Of a DNA stretch of 64,000 nt, positions 15,417 to 23,524 are shown piece after piece. Made by a program: the position numbers and the translations under genes. Under the pieces are notes generated by a model. It was given only the letters and a program-made list of their open reading frames with translations, was not told the DNA's origin and searched no databases. How positions within the stretch are numbered: the first letter of the stretch is position 1; every line of letters begins with the position of its first letter. Source of the stretch: DASXHY01 sp035552155. Lineage in GTDB: Bacteria; Verrucomicrobiota; Verrucomicrobiia; Limisphaerales; DASXHY01. The stretch is taken from positions 111,279 to 175,278 of the forward strand of contig DASZLX010000031.1 in the NCBI GenBank assembly GCA_035552155.1. The letters are read 5' to 3'.

Positions 15417-17456
15417 TTACGGGATGATTCGCACGAGCACCACACCGTGACGCGGTACGGTGGCTTCGAATTTGCCGTCGAACTTCCCCAGATTTTTTTG
15501 CCGCCACAGATCACGCACGGTCTGTTTGCCGTGGATGCCGAGGTCGGACCAATTGACCGTCACCGTCGTGTCATCTTCGCCGAGGTTGAAAAGGCCGACG
15601 GCCCGGGAGCCGTCCTCGAGGTCTTTGGCCCAAACCTGGGTGAATTCATCCTTCGCCACGCGCGACGCCTGGTGGCCCAATGAATCCTGATCGAGCGCCA
15701 GCACTTCGTCATTGGAAAGGAGGCTGAGGGTGAAGGCGTTCATCTGCGTCATGTCGCAGCCAATCAGCAGCGGCGCCGAAAGCAGGCACCAAAGGCTGAT
15801 GTGCGTGTATTGCTCGTTGGGAGTGAGATGCGTCGGGTGCAGGTTCGCGCCCCAACCCACATTGCCCACCACCAGCATGTCGGGATCGTTCCAATGTCCC
15901 GGGCCGGCGTATTTTTCGTGGCCGTTTTGGTTGAAGCCAATGCGGGACATGCTGATCCAGGAGTCGTTGATGTCGCCGGTCGTGCGCCAGCTATTGCCGC
16001 CGATTTCCGCGCCCCATTTCCAGACGTCGCCCATGCCGTATTGGCAAAAACTGAAAACGATGTCGCGCGGGACCTGGTCGAGCGCGGCGCGCATTACGCG
16101 ATAAGGTTTCTCGTAATATTCGAGACCCTCGCCTTTCACGACGTTGCCGTAGGAGCACCAATCGTACTTCAGATAGTCAAAGCCCCAGTCGCCATATTGC
16201 TGAGCGTCCTGGAGTTCATGCTGCCAACTGGCCACGCAACCGCCGCAGGTCCACGGGCCGGGCGAAGAGTAGAGGCCGGCCTTGAGACCTTTGGCATGAA
16301 TGAATTCCGTGAGCCCGTGCATGTCCGGAAAGCGGGGGTTGGAAAGAATGCGCCCGTCGGCGGTGCGTTGCGGTCCTTGCAGCGTCGGATCCTTGGAATC
16401 GCGATGCACTTCCCAGAAATCGTCTATATTAATATAGCTCCAGCCGTGATTGATGAGGCCGCTGGAAACCATCGCATCGGCGGCGGCTTTGATTTTTTCT
16501 TCGGTGACCGAAGACGCGAAACAATTCCAACTGTTAAAACCCATCGGCGGCGTAAGCGCAATTTGATCGCCGCAAACAATTTTAAATTTCTGTTTGGCTG
16601 TTCCGACGGCATTTTTGGCGGTGAACGTGACGGCGTATTCGCCGCGTTTGCTGACCGCGCCCTTGATGATGCCGGTCGCGGGATCCAATTTCAGTCCGCG
16701 GGGCAAACCTTTTGCGGAAAATGTCATCGGACGATCACCCGTGGCGGCGATGATATAAAGAAACGGATGGTCCGGGCGGCAGCCGTAGATTTTTGCGCCG
16801 TGGATTTCCGGTTTCGGGCCGGGCGCAGGAGTGAGCACGATGGCGGGTTCCGCCGGTGTGGACGAGGTTTCGGGCCGGCCTTCGCTCATGACGAAATTTG
16901 CATCCGCCCAATCGGCGTGATCGTAGCTGATGCCATCCCCGGCGTCGTTGACCAGCAGCAACAAGGTTTTTACTCCCTTCAAATCCACATCCACCTGTTT
17001 GGCGGCGTCCCCGGCATGCATCACGCCGCTATGCCACAGTTGTTTTCCGTCGCCGACCACCGAAAAAGTGACGGAGCTGGACTGGCCGCTTTCCTCATCG
17101 TCAACGCCGACCCAGGCTGTGAATTTTTCTGCGTTGCCGTTGAGTTTGATTCGCAACGAACTGGCGGCATGCGTGCCCAGGCCGGTGTCGAATTTGCGCC
17201 CGCCGATGGCCAAAGGATGGCCGTCCACGGATTTGTTGGCTTGCGGCGAACCCCATTCCTGCTGTGTCGGGCTCAGGTCGAGTGTGGATAGCGGGACCGT
17301 GTCTTCCGCCAGCACTGCACTGGTCGAAAGAGCCAGCGCCAGCGCGGAAATTCCTGCGGCCACGCAGGCGCGGGCCGAGGTCAAGCGCGGGCAGCGGTTT
17401 TCTTGTTTGAAGAAATTTATTTTGGAACCATTGCGTCGGCTGAGAAGTCGCATCAT
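15417..17456 (-). CDS. Secreted GH27 alpha-galactosidase with NPCBM domain
   Basis: 679 aa. A basic N-terminus and signal segment (cleavage near residue 50, ...STSAVLAED) are followed by an NPCBM carbohydrate-binding domain (about 52-195; GLGTHAASSLRIKL, VDDEE), a small putative Ig/cadherin-like domain (about 225-295), and a GH27 barrel (about 300-600) starting LTPPMGFNSWNCF. The nucleophile Asp is in LKYDWCSYG and the acid/base region is in GHWNDPDMLVVGN. A C-terminal beta domain completes the family architecture. Predicted to release terminal alpha-galactose from plant or algal glycans. The start may lie a few codons downstream. Cotranscription with the SGNH hydrolase downstream is likely. 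Confidence 0.95.
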   Translation of the reverse strand: MMRLLSRRNGSKINFFKQENRCPRLTSARACVAAGISALALALSTSAVLAEDTVPLSTLDLSPTQQEWGSPQANKSVDGHPLAIGGRKFDTGLGTHAASSLRIKLNGNAEKFTAWVGVDDEESGQSSSVTFSVVGDGKQLWHSGVMHAGDAAKQVDVDLKGVKTLLLLVNDAGDGISYDHADWADANFVMSEGRPETSSTPAEPAIVLTPAPGPKPEIHGAKIYGCRPDHPFLYIIAATGDRPMTFSAKGLPRGLKLDPATGIIKGAVSKRGEYAVTFTAKNAVGTAKQKFKIVCGDQIALTPPMGFNSWNCFASSVTEEKIKAAADAMVSSGLINHGWSYINIDDFWEVHRDSKDPTLQGPQRTADGRILSNPRFPDMHGLTEFIHAKGLKAGLYSSPGPWTCGGCVASWQHELQDAQQYGDWGFDYLKYDWCSYGNVVKGEGLEYYEKPYRVMRAALDQVPRDIVFSFCQYGMGDVWKWGAEIGGNSWRTTGDINDSWISMSRIGFNQNGHEKYAGPGHWNDPDMLVVGNVGWGANLHPTHLTPNEQYTHISLWCLLSAPLLIGCDMTQMNAFTLSLLSNDEVLALDQDSLGHQASRVAKDEFTQVWAKDLEDGSRAVGLFNLGEDDTTVTVNWSDLGIHGKQTVRDLWRQKNLGKFDGKFEATVPRHGVVLVRIIP

Positions 17457-17560
17457 AAGTTGTGTGCCTAGTGGTTAGCTTTTTTTACGGATAAATCAAT
17501 CCAAAGAACACGATGTCATTAATGGCCGACGCAAATTGGCCATGTCTTGGTTTGGTGAAG

Positions 17561-17687
17561 CGGTGCGCTTGCGCCGTCTGCGCCACGTTCAGTGGCGCAA
17601 CGTTGCGCGTCATTCGCGCGGGTGGCTTGCGGGATGCCGCCCGCTACTACGCGGGCGGGGACGCCGCAGCGCGGCTTCTCTACCCAT
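17561..17687 (+). repeat. Dispersed palindromic repeat, copy R2
   Basis: Same family as R1 and R3: CGCTTGCGCCGT... start, GCCCGC/GCGGGC hairpin, GACGCCGC-AGC-GCGGC second hairpin, ending CTACCC. It lies in the 300-bp gap between the divergently transcribed GH27 and SCO1 genes; I see no other gene there. Confidence 0.82.
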
Positions 17688-17757
17688 CCGGATTCGGACA
17701 CGGCGGACAAATTCTCCGCGTTGACTTGTCGAAAGCGGGTCGTACAACTTATTAAGT

Positions 17758-18627
17758 ATGTTTCGTCTGTTTAGCGTTTTGCTCCTGGCGGTTTTCGCCT
17801 CCTCGGCGGGCGCCCAAACCAACCAGGAAATTCATCCGGCCAAAGGGGTCGTCATCGAAGTCACTCCCGCGGAAAAGAAAATCACCATCAAGCACGGCGA
17901 CATTCCCGGCTACATGGGCGGCATGACCATGCCTTTCGACGTGAAGGACACCAACGAATTGTCCGGCCTGGCGCCCGGCGACCCGGTTTCTTTTCGCATT
18001 GTGGTTTCGGGCAATGAAGGTTGGATCGATCAAATTCGCAAGATCGGACCCCGCACCAATCTCCCGCCGGCCACAGCACCGGTTCGCACCGTGCGCGAGG
18101 TCCAGCCCCTGGACGAAGGCGATTTGCTGCCGAATTATCATTTCACCAACCAGCTCGGCGAGGCCGTCAGCACCGGGCAATTCAAAGGCCAGGCGCTGGC
18201 CATCACATTTCTTTTCACACGCTGCCCCTTCCCGAATTTTTGCCCGCTGATGGCGAACAATTTTGCCGAAGTGCAAAAAAAACTCCTCGCCATGCCGAAC
18301 GCGCCCACCAATTGGCATCTCTTGACGATTTCCTTCGACCCGGAATTTGACACGCCGCAGGTATTGAAACAATACGCCGAAGCGCACGGCGCGGACCCGG
18401 CGCGATGGACGTTCGCGACCGGCGCGCTCGATGAAATCGCGGCCATGGGCCAGCAATTCGGCCTCGCCTTCTGGAAAGAGCAGGCGGGAATCATCAGCCA
18501 CAACCTGCGCACGGTGGTCATCGATCCCTCCGGGCGCGTGCAAAAGATTTTTACCGGCAATGACTGGCAGCCGCCGGATCTCGTGGCGGAAATGGTCAAG
18601 GCGGCGAAGGTTCGAAATTCCCGTTAG
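17758..18627 (+). CDS. SCO1/SenC family protein with CusF-like copper-binding domain
   Basis: 289 aa with a signal peptide (1-19). Residues about 25-100 form a CusF/CopC-type copper-binding domain with the Met-rich turn GYMGGMTMPF. Residues about 115-285 are a thioredoxin-like SCO1 domain. The metal site is C156 and C162 in TRCPFPNFCP plus H248 in IISHNLR. The cysteines are five residues apart instead of the three in classical SCO1 (CxxxC). SCO1 proteins deliver copper to the CuA site of cytochrome oxidase or act as thiol reductases. No oxidase genes are in view, so a general periplasmic copper chaperone role is the safer inference. Confidence 0.92.
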   Translation: MFRLFSVLLLAVFASSAGAQTNQEIHPAKGVVIEVTPAEKKITIKHGDIPGYMGGMTMPFDVKDTNELSGLAPGDPVSFRIVVSGNEGWIDQIRKIGPRTNLPPATAPVRTVREVQPLDEGDLLPNYHFTNQLGEAVSTGQFKGQALAITFLFTRCPFPNFCPLMANNFAEVQKKLLAMPNAPTNWHLLTISFDPEFDTPQVLKQYAEAHGADPARWTFATGALDEIAAMGQQFGLAFWKEQAGIISHNLRTVVIDPSGRVQKIFTGNDWQPPDLVAEMVKAAKVRNSR

Positions 18628-18705
18628 CGCAGATTAGAAAGGGCTGCGGCGACGAGGATTTTTTTGTTGTAACGCCGGGCTGGGAAAAACAGTCCAATTT
18701 ACAAC

Positions 18706-20094
18706 ATGAAGAGCAGACGCAGTTTTCTACGGACCACCATTTCGAGCGCCGCCGGCCTGGCGGTTTTTCCCAGCATTGTTCCCGCGCGGCTGTTCGGCGC
18801 CGATGCGCCCACCAAAAAAATCCAAATCGCCCAAATCGGTTGCGGCCGCATGGGCTGCAGTGATCTCGGCAATACGCTGGCGGAACCGTTGGCCCGCATC
18901 GTCGCGGTTTGCGACCTGGATTCCAAGCGGCTGAATGCCGCCAAGGCGATGGCGGAAAAGTTTTATACCGAACGCGGCGAATCCGGCGTGAGCATCAAGA
19001 CGTACCACGATTACCATGATGTGCTCGCATCGCCGGAGATCGATGCCGTGGTCATCACCGTGCCGGACCATTCCCACGCGCTGGTGGCCGTGGAGGCGGC
19101 GATCGCGGGAAAACACATCTACGTTCAAAAGCCGGTGACCTACAGCATCGTGGAAGCGATGGGACTGCGGAAGGCGGTCGAGGCGAAGAAAATTATTTTG
19201 CAAACCGGCTCGCAACAGCGTTCCGAACATCCGTGGAAAAGTTTCCGCGCCGCCAGCGAAGCCGTCGTCAATGGCCGCCTCGGCCAACTCAGAACCATTA
19301 AAATCGGCCTGGGCATGGATCATGCAAGCGGGCATCCGCCGAAGCCGATGCCGGTGCCCGCAAATCTGGATTTCGAGCGTTGGCTCGGCCCCGCGCCCGA
19401 GCAGCCTTACATGGAGGGGCACGTTCACCCGCAGAACGATCAGTTCGGCCGGCCGGGCTGGATGACCACCGAAGACTTCGGCCTCGGCATGATCACCAAC
19501 TGGGGCGCGCACCACATGGACATTGCTCAATGGGCGATGGGCCAGCAATTGGGCGGCCCGCTCACCGCCGAAGCTCAGGCGCAATTTCCGAAGAACGATC
19601 TCGTGACGGTCCACACCGCGTATCACGTTGAAATGATGTATCCCAAAAACGTGCAGGTCACGTTGGACAATCATTTTCCGAACGGGATTCGCTTTGAAGG
19701 GGATGAGGGCTGGATTTTTTGCACCCGCAGCGACGAAACGGAAAACGCGAAAACGGCGGCGGAGCGCCGGCCGTTGCGCGCCAGTGACCCGAAACTTTTG
19801 ACGCCGGTGACTGGCGACGCCATTCGCTGGATGCCGAGCCGGACGCATCATGGCAACTGGCTGGAGAGCATTGTGGCTAATCGCCAGCCCGTGGCGCCGA
19901 TTCAACAATCGTCGCGCAGCCTGGAAGCGTGCGCCGTGGCCTGGATCGCGATGAAATTAAAACGCAAAGTCACCTGGGATGCCAAAACGGAAATGTTCCC
20001 GGGCGATGACGCCGCCAATGCGCTGCGCGGCCGCAAACCGCGCAGCCCGGAATTCGATTTTGCGCACGCGATGGAAAAAGCGGGAATTGCGTGA
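18706..20094 (+). CDS. Tat-exported Gfo/Idh/MocA oxidoreductase
   Basis: 462 aa. The N-terminus KSRRSFLRTTISSAAGLAV is a twin-arginine signal, so the folded enzyme with bound cofactor is exported. A Rossmann fold follows (IAQIGCGRMG, about residues 40-160) with the family EKP-like motif seen as YVQKPVTYS, then the C-terminal substrate domain with NWGAHHMDIAQWAMG. These enzymes oxidise or epimerise sugars with NAD(P). Such Tat-exported members are abundant in Planctomycetes and Verrucomicrobia, usually with polysaccharide genes, as here with GH27 and SGNH genes nearby. Substrate unknown. A short dispersed repeat lies just after the stop. Confidence 0.94.
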   Translation: MKSRRSFLRTTISSAAGLAVFPSIVPARLFGADAPTKKIQIAQIGCGRMGCSDLGNTLAEPLARIVAVCDLDSKRLNAAKAMAEKFYTERGESGVSIKTYHDYHDVLASPEIDAVVITVPDHSHALVAVEAAIAGKHIYVQKPVTYSIVEAMGLRKAVEAKKIILQTGSQQRSEHPWKSFRAASEAVVNGRLGQLRTIKIGLGMDHASGHPPKPMPVPANLDFERWLGPAPEQPYMEGHVHPQNDQFGRPGWMTTEDFGLGMITNWGAHHMDIAQWAMGQQLGGPLTAEAQAQFPKNDLVTVHTAYHVEMMYPKNVQVTLDNHFPNGIRFEGDEGWIFCTRSDETENAKTAAERRPLRASDPKLLTPVTGDAIRWMPSRTHHGNWLESIVANRQPVAPIQQSSRSLEACAVAWIAMKLKRKVTWDAKTEMFPGDDAANALRGRKPRSPEFDFAHAMEKAGIA

Positions 20095-20106
20095 CGCAGA
20101 AGATTT

Positions 20107-20143
20107 TTAACGCAAAGGCGCGAAGAAACGAAGACGCAAAAGT
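20107..20143. repeat. Short word-like dispersed repeat (cgcaaaggcgcgaag)
   Basis: An A/G-rich stretch of near-periodic words (aacgcaaaggcgcgaag, aagacgcaaaag). The same wording, reverse complemented, appears at 31800-31845 inside the end of the TPR-peptidase gene, and a related ctctgcg type occurs at 28970, 29073, 47680 and 60791. Confidence 0.7.
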
Positions 20144-20248
20144 CAGGAAAGTTTGTCGCTAGGTGCATTTGATTTTGCACCTGGGGCCGCCCAAGGCAGG
20201 GATTCCTTTCGGGATTCGTTGCTTCGAAAAATCGCCCGCTCCCGGAGA

Positions 20249-21544
20249 CTATTTCACGAGAATCGCCGCTGGAACGTAAATGGTAAAAACGGTTCCCTGC
20301 CCGACTCGCGTTTGCACGCGCAAGGCGCCCTTGGCTTCCTTGATGAGCCTCTGGACGATGTTCAATCCCAGGCCGGTACCTTGCCGCGCGGCTTTGGTCG
20401 TGAAATACGGCTGGAAAATCTTCGGCAATACTTCCGGCGGTATGCCGGGGCCGTCATCGCGAACCGAAAGCTGCAGCAGCGGGGCGAGGTTCGCGAAATT
20501 TTCCACGTTGAGAAAGCGCGTCTCCGCGCAATCCTTGAAGACCGTCAGGTCGAGCGGTTCGTGCAGGACGCGTCCTTCGATCTCGACCGTGTGGCCTTGC
20601 TGAGCGCACTGGAACGCGTTCACACTTAGATTCAGCAGAATTTGAATCAGGTCGGTGCCGTTGACGCTCACGCCGATTTCCTCGGCCAGCGGATGAACGA
20701 TGAACTGGTTGTTCATCAAGCTGGGATGGACGTTGACCAGTTGGTGCAAATCCGTGAGCAACTGGTTCACGGGCACCCGCGGCGCCTCGTCGGCCTGCTT
20801 GCGGAGAAACCCGAGATAGCGCCGCGAAATCTCCATGCAGTTGGTGACCTGGCGCGTGATGATTTTCAGCCGGTCCTTGATGAATTCCAGGTCCTGCACT
20901 TCCATCCGCGTGGCGTTGCCGAAACGCTGGTTCATCAATTGCACGAAGCCGGAAATCACCGTCAACGGGCCGTTAATGTCGTGGATGATGCTCGCGTAAA
21001 TTTCTCCACGCGTGTTGGCGATCTGCTCCTCGATTTTTTGGTTCTGCAATTCGACCAGCATCCCCTGAAGCTGTTCCGCGTTGTCGTGGATTTCGCTTTC
21101 CAGCGTGCGCCGCTGCATGGCGTTGGACACCGCCGCGCGCATCGTGGAGAGATCGAACGGCTTGTTGATGTAATCGCACGCGCGCAGCCTCAACGCCTGC
21201 CGCATCGTGTCCGTCGTTTCGAACGCCGTCATCATCACCACTTCGATGGCCGGGTTCACATATTTCAATCGCTCCAGCACTTCGATGCCCGACATGCCGG
21301 CCATGCGGATGTCGCATACGGCTACGTCGATTTTGTGTTGTTGCGCCAATTCGATGGCCGAGGCGCCGTCGTTGGCCATGAGCAGATCGTATTCGTCCTT
21401 GAAGATGACGCGCAAAGACTGGCGGGGACCTTCTTCGTCGTCGACAATCAGCATGGTGCCTTTGCGGCGGGGCGGAGCCGGATTTTGTTCGGCTTCCACC
21501 ACTTCCGAAGAGGTTGTCGTTGTCGAATGATTTTCGGCGATCAC
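20249..21544 (-). CDS. Response regulator-histidine kinase hybrid (REC-HK)
   Basis: 431 aa, no membrane segment. An N-terminal receiver domain (about 30-145; phosphoacceptor D78 in VAVCDIRM, KPFD lysine) is joined by a coiled-coil linker to a HisKA-like domain with phospho-His in SIIHDINGPLTVISG and a HATPase_c domain (RDDGPGIPPEVL, GTGLGLNIVQ). This REC-first order is typical of kinases controlled by an upstream kinase's phosphate instead of a sensor of its own. The gene is alone, head-to-head with the zinc-ribbon membrane protein at a distance of about 270 nt. Output unknown. Confidence 0.92.
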   Translation of the reverse strand: MIAENHSTTTTSSEVVEAEQNPAPPRRKGTMLIVDDEEGPRQSLRVIFKDEYDLLMANDGASAIELAQQHKIDVAVCDIRMAGMSGIEVLERLKYVNPAIEVVMMTAFETTDTMRQALRLRACDYINKPFDLSTMRAAVSNAMQRRTLESEIHDNAEQLQGMLVELQNQKIEEQIANTRGEIYASIIHDINGPLTVISGFVQLMNQRFGNATRMEVQDLEFIKDRLKIITRQVTNCMEISRRYLGFLRKQADEAPRVPVNQLLTDLHQLVNVHPSLMNNQFIVHPLAEEIGVSVNGTDLIQILLNLSVNAFQCAQQGHTVEIEGRVLHEPLDLTVFKDCAETRFLNVENFANLAPLLQLSVRDDGPGIPPEVLPKIFQPYFTTKAARQGTGLGLNIVQRLIKEAKGALRVQTRVGQGTVFTIYVPAAILVK

Positions 21545-21810
21545 GGTCGTTTTAAGGCTGACGCCAGGAACACTGTGACTGGCCGCAGTCTAGAGAAAAT
21601 CCGTAACATCACAAGCATAAACTCCGTACAATTCCTGAATCCCGGGAGCGCCGGCAGCCTTGTCGGCAAATCCGAACCACCCAAGTGCGAGCGCTTTTAA
21701 TTTTTTGACAGACATTTCGTTGACCAATTGATTTGACATGGGGATTTCTTCGCCAGATTTCGGCTCGACTTTGCGCCGGGGAATCCCGACTCTGACCGCG
21801 ACTGTGAGCC

Positions 21811-22644
21811 ATGAGTGAGTTCAAATTTGCCTGCCCCATTTGCGGCCAGCATATCACTGCTGATTCCGGGAACGCGGGCTCGCAGATTTCCTGTCCCACC
21901 TGTTACCGCAAAATCGTGGTGCCGACGGCGCCGGCGACGGACGATCCGAAATTTGTCCTGTCCGCCAGCGAAGCCAACAAACCACGACCACCCTCGACCA
22001 TTGCACAATTCGAGGATTATCAGAAAGCGCCGGAGAAAACGGCCCTTCCCGTCGGATTGATTGTCCTGCTGGTGCTCGCCTGCGCGGCGGGCGCGACGTT
22101 CTTCGTTTGGCGCGGAAGACATCATTCAAAACCGCCACCGCAAATCCAAGCCGCCCAACCGGAATACACCGGCACGAATCTTTGGACCCTGGACCTGGCC
22201 GACGCGAAGTTTCCCGAAGAGCCCGTGGGCGGGGCGATTCATCAGCGGGCATTTACTTTGGAACACGCGAGCATCACCGGCAGCAATTTGACTTTGCGCG
22301 TGGGCCATGGCGGTCCGATTGAATTGGGGCTCAACGTTTACTTTTTCAACCGCGCGCCCGAGGAACTGGGCGGCAAGACCGCCGAGGTCAAACCCACGGA
22401 CAGCCCCGCGCCGCGCGTGCTCTTGCATTGGATGGACGGAAAGCGCGTGTCGGAAACATTTCGCGGCGGTTACGCGATGAAGGTTGAATTCGGTCCCGTG
22501 GTCGACAACGCGCTGCCCGGAAAAATTTTCATCAGCCTGCCGGACGATTCCAAGAGCTGGGTGGCGGGGACTTTCCGCGCGGAAATCCACAAGCCGGCGC
22601 CGCCCCGGCCGCGTTCGGCCCCGCGCCAGTATCAAACGCAGTGA
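21811..22644 (+). CDS. Zinc-ribbon membrane protein, unknown function
   Basis: 277 aa. The N-terminus is a small zinc ribbon with two CxxC pairs (CPICGQH and CPTCYRK). Residues about 78-98 form one membrane segment (VGLIVLLVLACAAGATFFVW). The remaining 175 residues are beta-rich and presumably extracytoplasmic, ending in a Pro/Arg tail. This N-terminal ribbon plus TM arrangement recurs in hypothetical proteins of Verrucomicrobia and Planctomycetes, but I do not recognise the outer domain. The next gene (pncC) starts 16 nt later, so the two are probably cotranscribed. Confidence 0.8.
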   Translation: MSEFKFACPICGQHITADSGNAGSQISCPTCYRKIVVPTAPATDDPKFVLSASEANKPRPPSTIAQFEDYQKAPEKTALPVGLIVLLVLACAAGATFFVWRGRHHSKPPPQIQAAQPEYTGTNLWTLDLADAKFPEEPVGGAIHQRAFTLEHASITGSNLTLRVGHGGPIELGLNVYFFNRAPEELGGKTAEVKPTDSPAPRVLLHWMDGKRVSETFRGGYAMKVEFGPVVDNALPGKIFISLPDDSKSWVAGTFRAEIHKPAPPRPRSAPRQYQTQ

Positions 22645-22660
22645 TTCGGAACACGCCTCC

Positions 22661-23164
22661 ATGCCCGAGGACCTGGAAACAAAAATTGTCCGCCTCCTGA
22701 CCGAACGTAAACAAACCGTCGCGGTCGCTGAATCCTGCACCGGGGGATACATTTCCCACCGCCTCACTAATGTGCCCGGCGCCTCGGCAGTTTTTTCCGC
22801 TGGCCTGGTGACTTACAGCAACGAAGCCAAGCAAACTTTTCTGGGCGTTCGCCAGGCCACCCTGGCGCAGCACGGCGCGGTCAGCGAACCGGTGGCGCGG
22901 GAGATGGCCGAAGGCGCGCGACGCGCGAGCCGGACGGATTACGGCATTGCGGTCACGGGCATCGCTGGTCCGGGAGGCGGCGCGCCGGAAAAACCGGTAG
23001 GCACGGTTTTTATTGGCCTCGCCACCGCCGGCGAAACGAGGGTTTTACGCTGCTTTAATCCCGGCGACCGGCTGGCTTTCAAGCAGGCGACCTCCGAGCA
23101 GGCCCTGGGACAACTCGAAGCCGCGCTTCACGCCGGGGCATTTTTGGACCCGGACAGAATGTAG
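22661..23164 (+). CDS. pncC: Nicotinamide-nucleotide amidase (CinA C-terminal domain family)
   Basis: 167 aa; the frame extends upstream but MPEDLETKI is the family-like start. The whole protein is the CinA-C/PncC domain: AVAESCTGGYISHRLTNVPG with the catalytic Ser-Cys region, and VTGIAGPGGG with the P-loop-like turn, followed by KPVGTVFIGLA. It deamidates NMN to NaMN in the pyridine nucleotide cycle. The N-terminal MoCF-type domain of full-length CinA is absent, as in E. coli PncC. nadD, another NAD-pathway gene, lies 28 kb away, not linked. Confident on family. Confidence 0.93.
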   Translation: MPEDLETKIVRLLTERKQTVAVAESCTGGYISHRLTNVPGASAVFSAGLVTYSNEAKQTFLGVRQATLAQHGAVSEPVAREMAEGARRASRTDYGIAVTGIAGPGGGAPEKPVGTVFIGLATAGETRVLRCFNPGDRLAFKQATSEQALGQLEAALHAGAFLDPDRM

Positions 23165-23213
23165 GAAAACGGGACAAAGCATCATCTCCTGGTGGTAAAA
23201 TCCTTAAATGCTC

Positions 23214-23316
23214 CTGCGCGCCGCGTCCAGCACCGCAAGCCCGAATGGCATGTATCGGCCGCATGATTCCGTCCGCTGAACGCGGACGGGGACGCCGCAG
23301 CGCGGCGTCCCTACCC
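23214..23316 (+). repeat. Dispersed palindromic repeat, copy R3
   Basis: Third member of the R family. The first hairpin reads GTCCGC/GCGGAC, where R1 and R2 have GCCCGC/GCGGGC, so a C-G pair has become T-A with both sides changed. The second hairpin is GGACGCCGC-AGC-GCGGCGTCC and the copy ends CTACCCA. It lies in the 360-bp gap before the PAS kinase gene, which otherwise shows nothing recognisable. Confidence 0.84.
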
Positions 23317-23524
23317 ACCGATTTGGCTCATCGCCCGACTTTTTGTGCAAAGCCCCTGAGAGAGGGGAACGCAACTCCCAAAGATCAGATACCGTTATCG
23401 TCCGGGGCATAGTAGCTGCTCATCCTTTACGCCCATAAGTCTTCTGTTGGCGAGACAGGAAGCAGGGCGAATGGCGCACCCGGCCTTATGTCGGACCGTT
23501 TCCGGGAAGTGGCGCGAGCCGTAT

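Noticed and set aside
15801..17291. 496-aa open frame opposite the GH27 gene
   Set aside because: Antisense shadow in a GC-rich gene; residues show no domain, while the minus strand has complete GH27 motifs.
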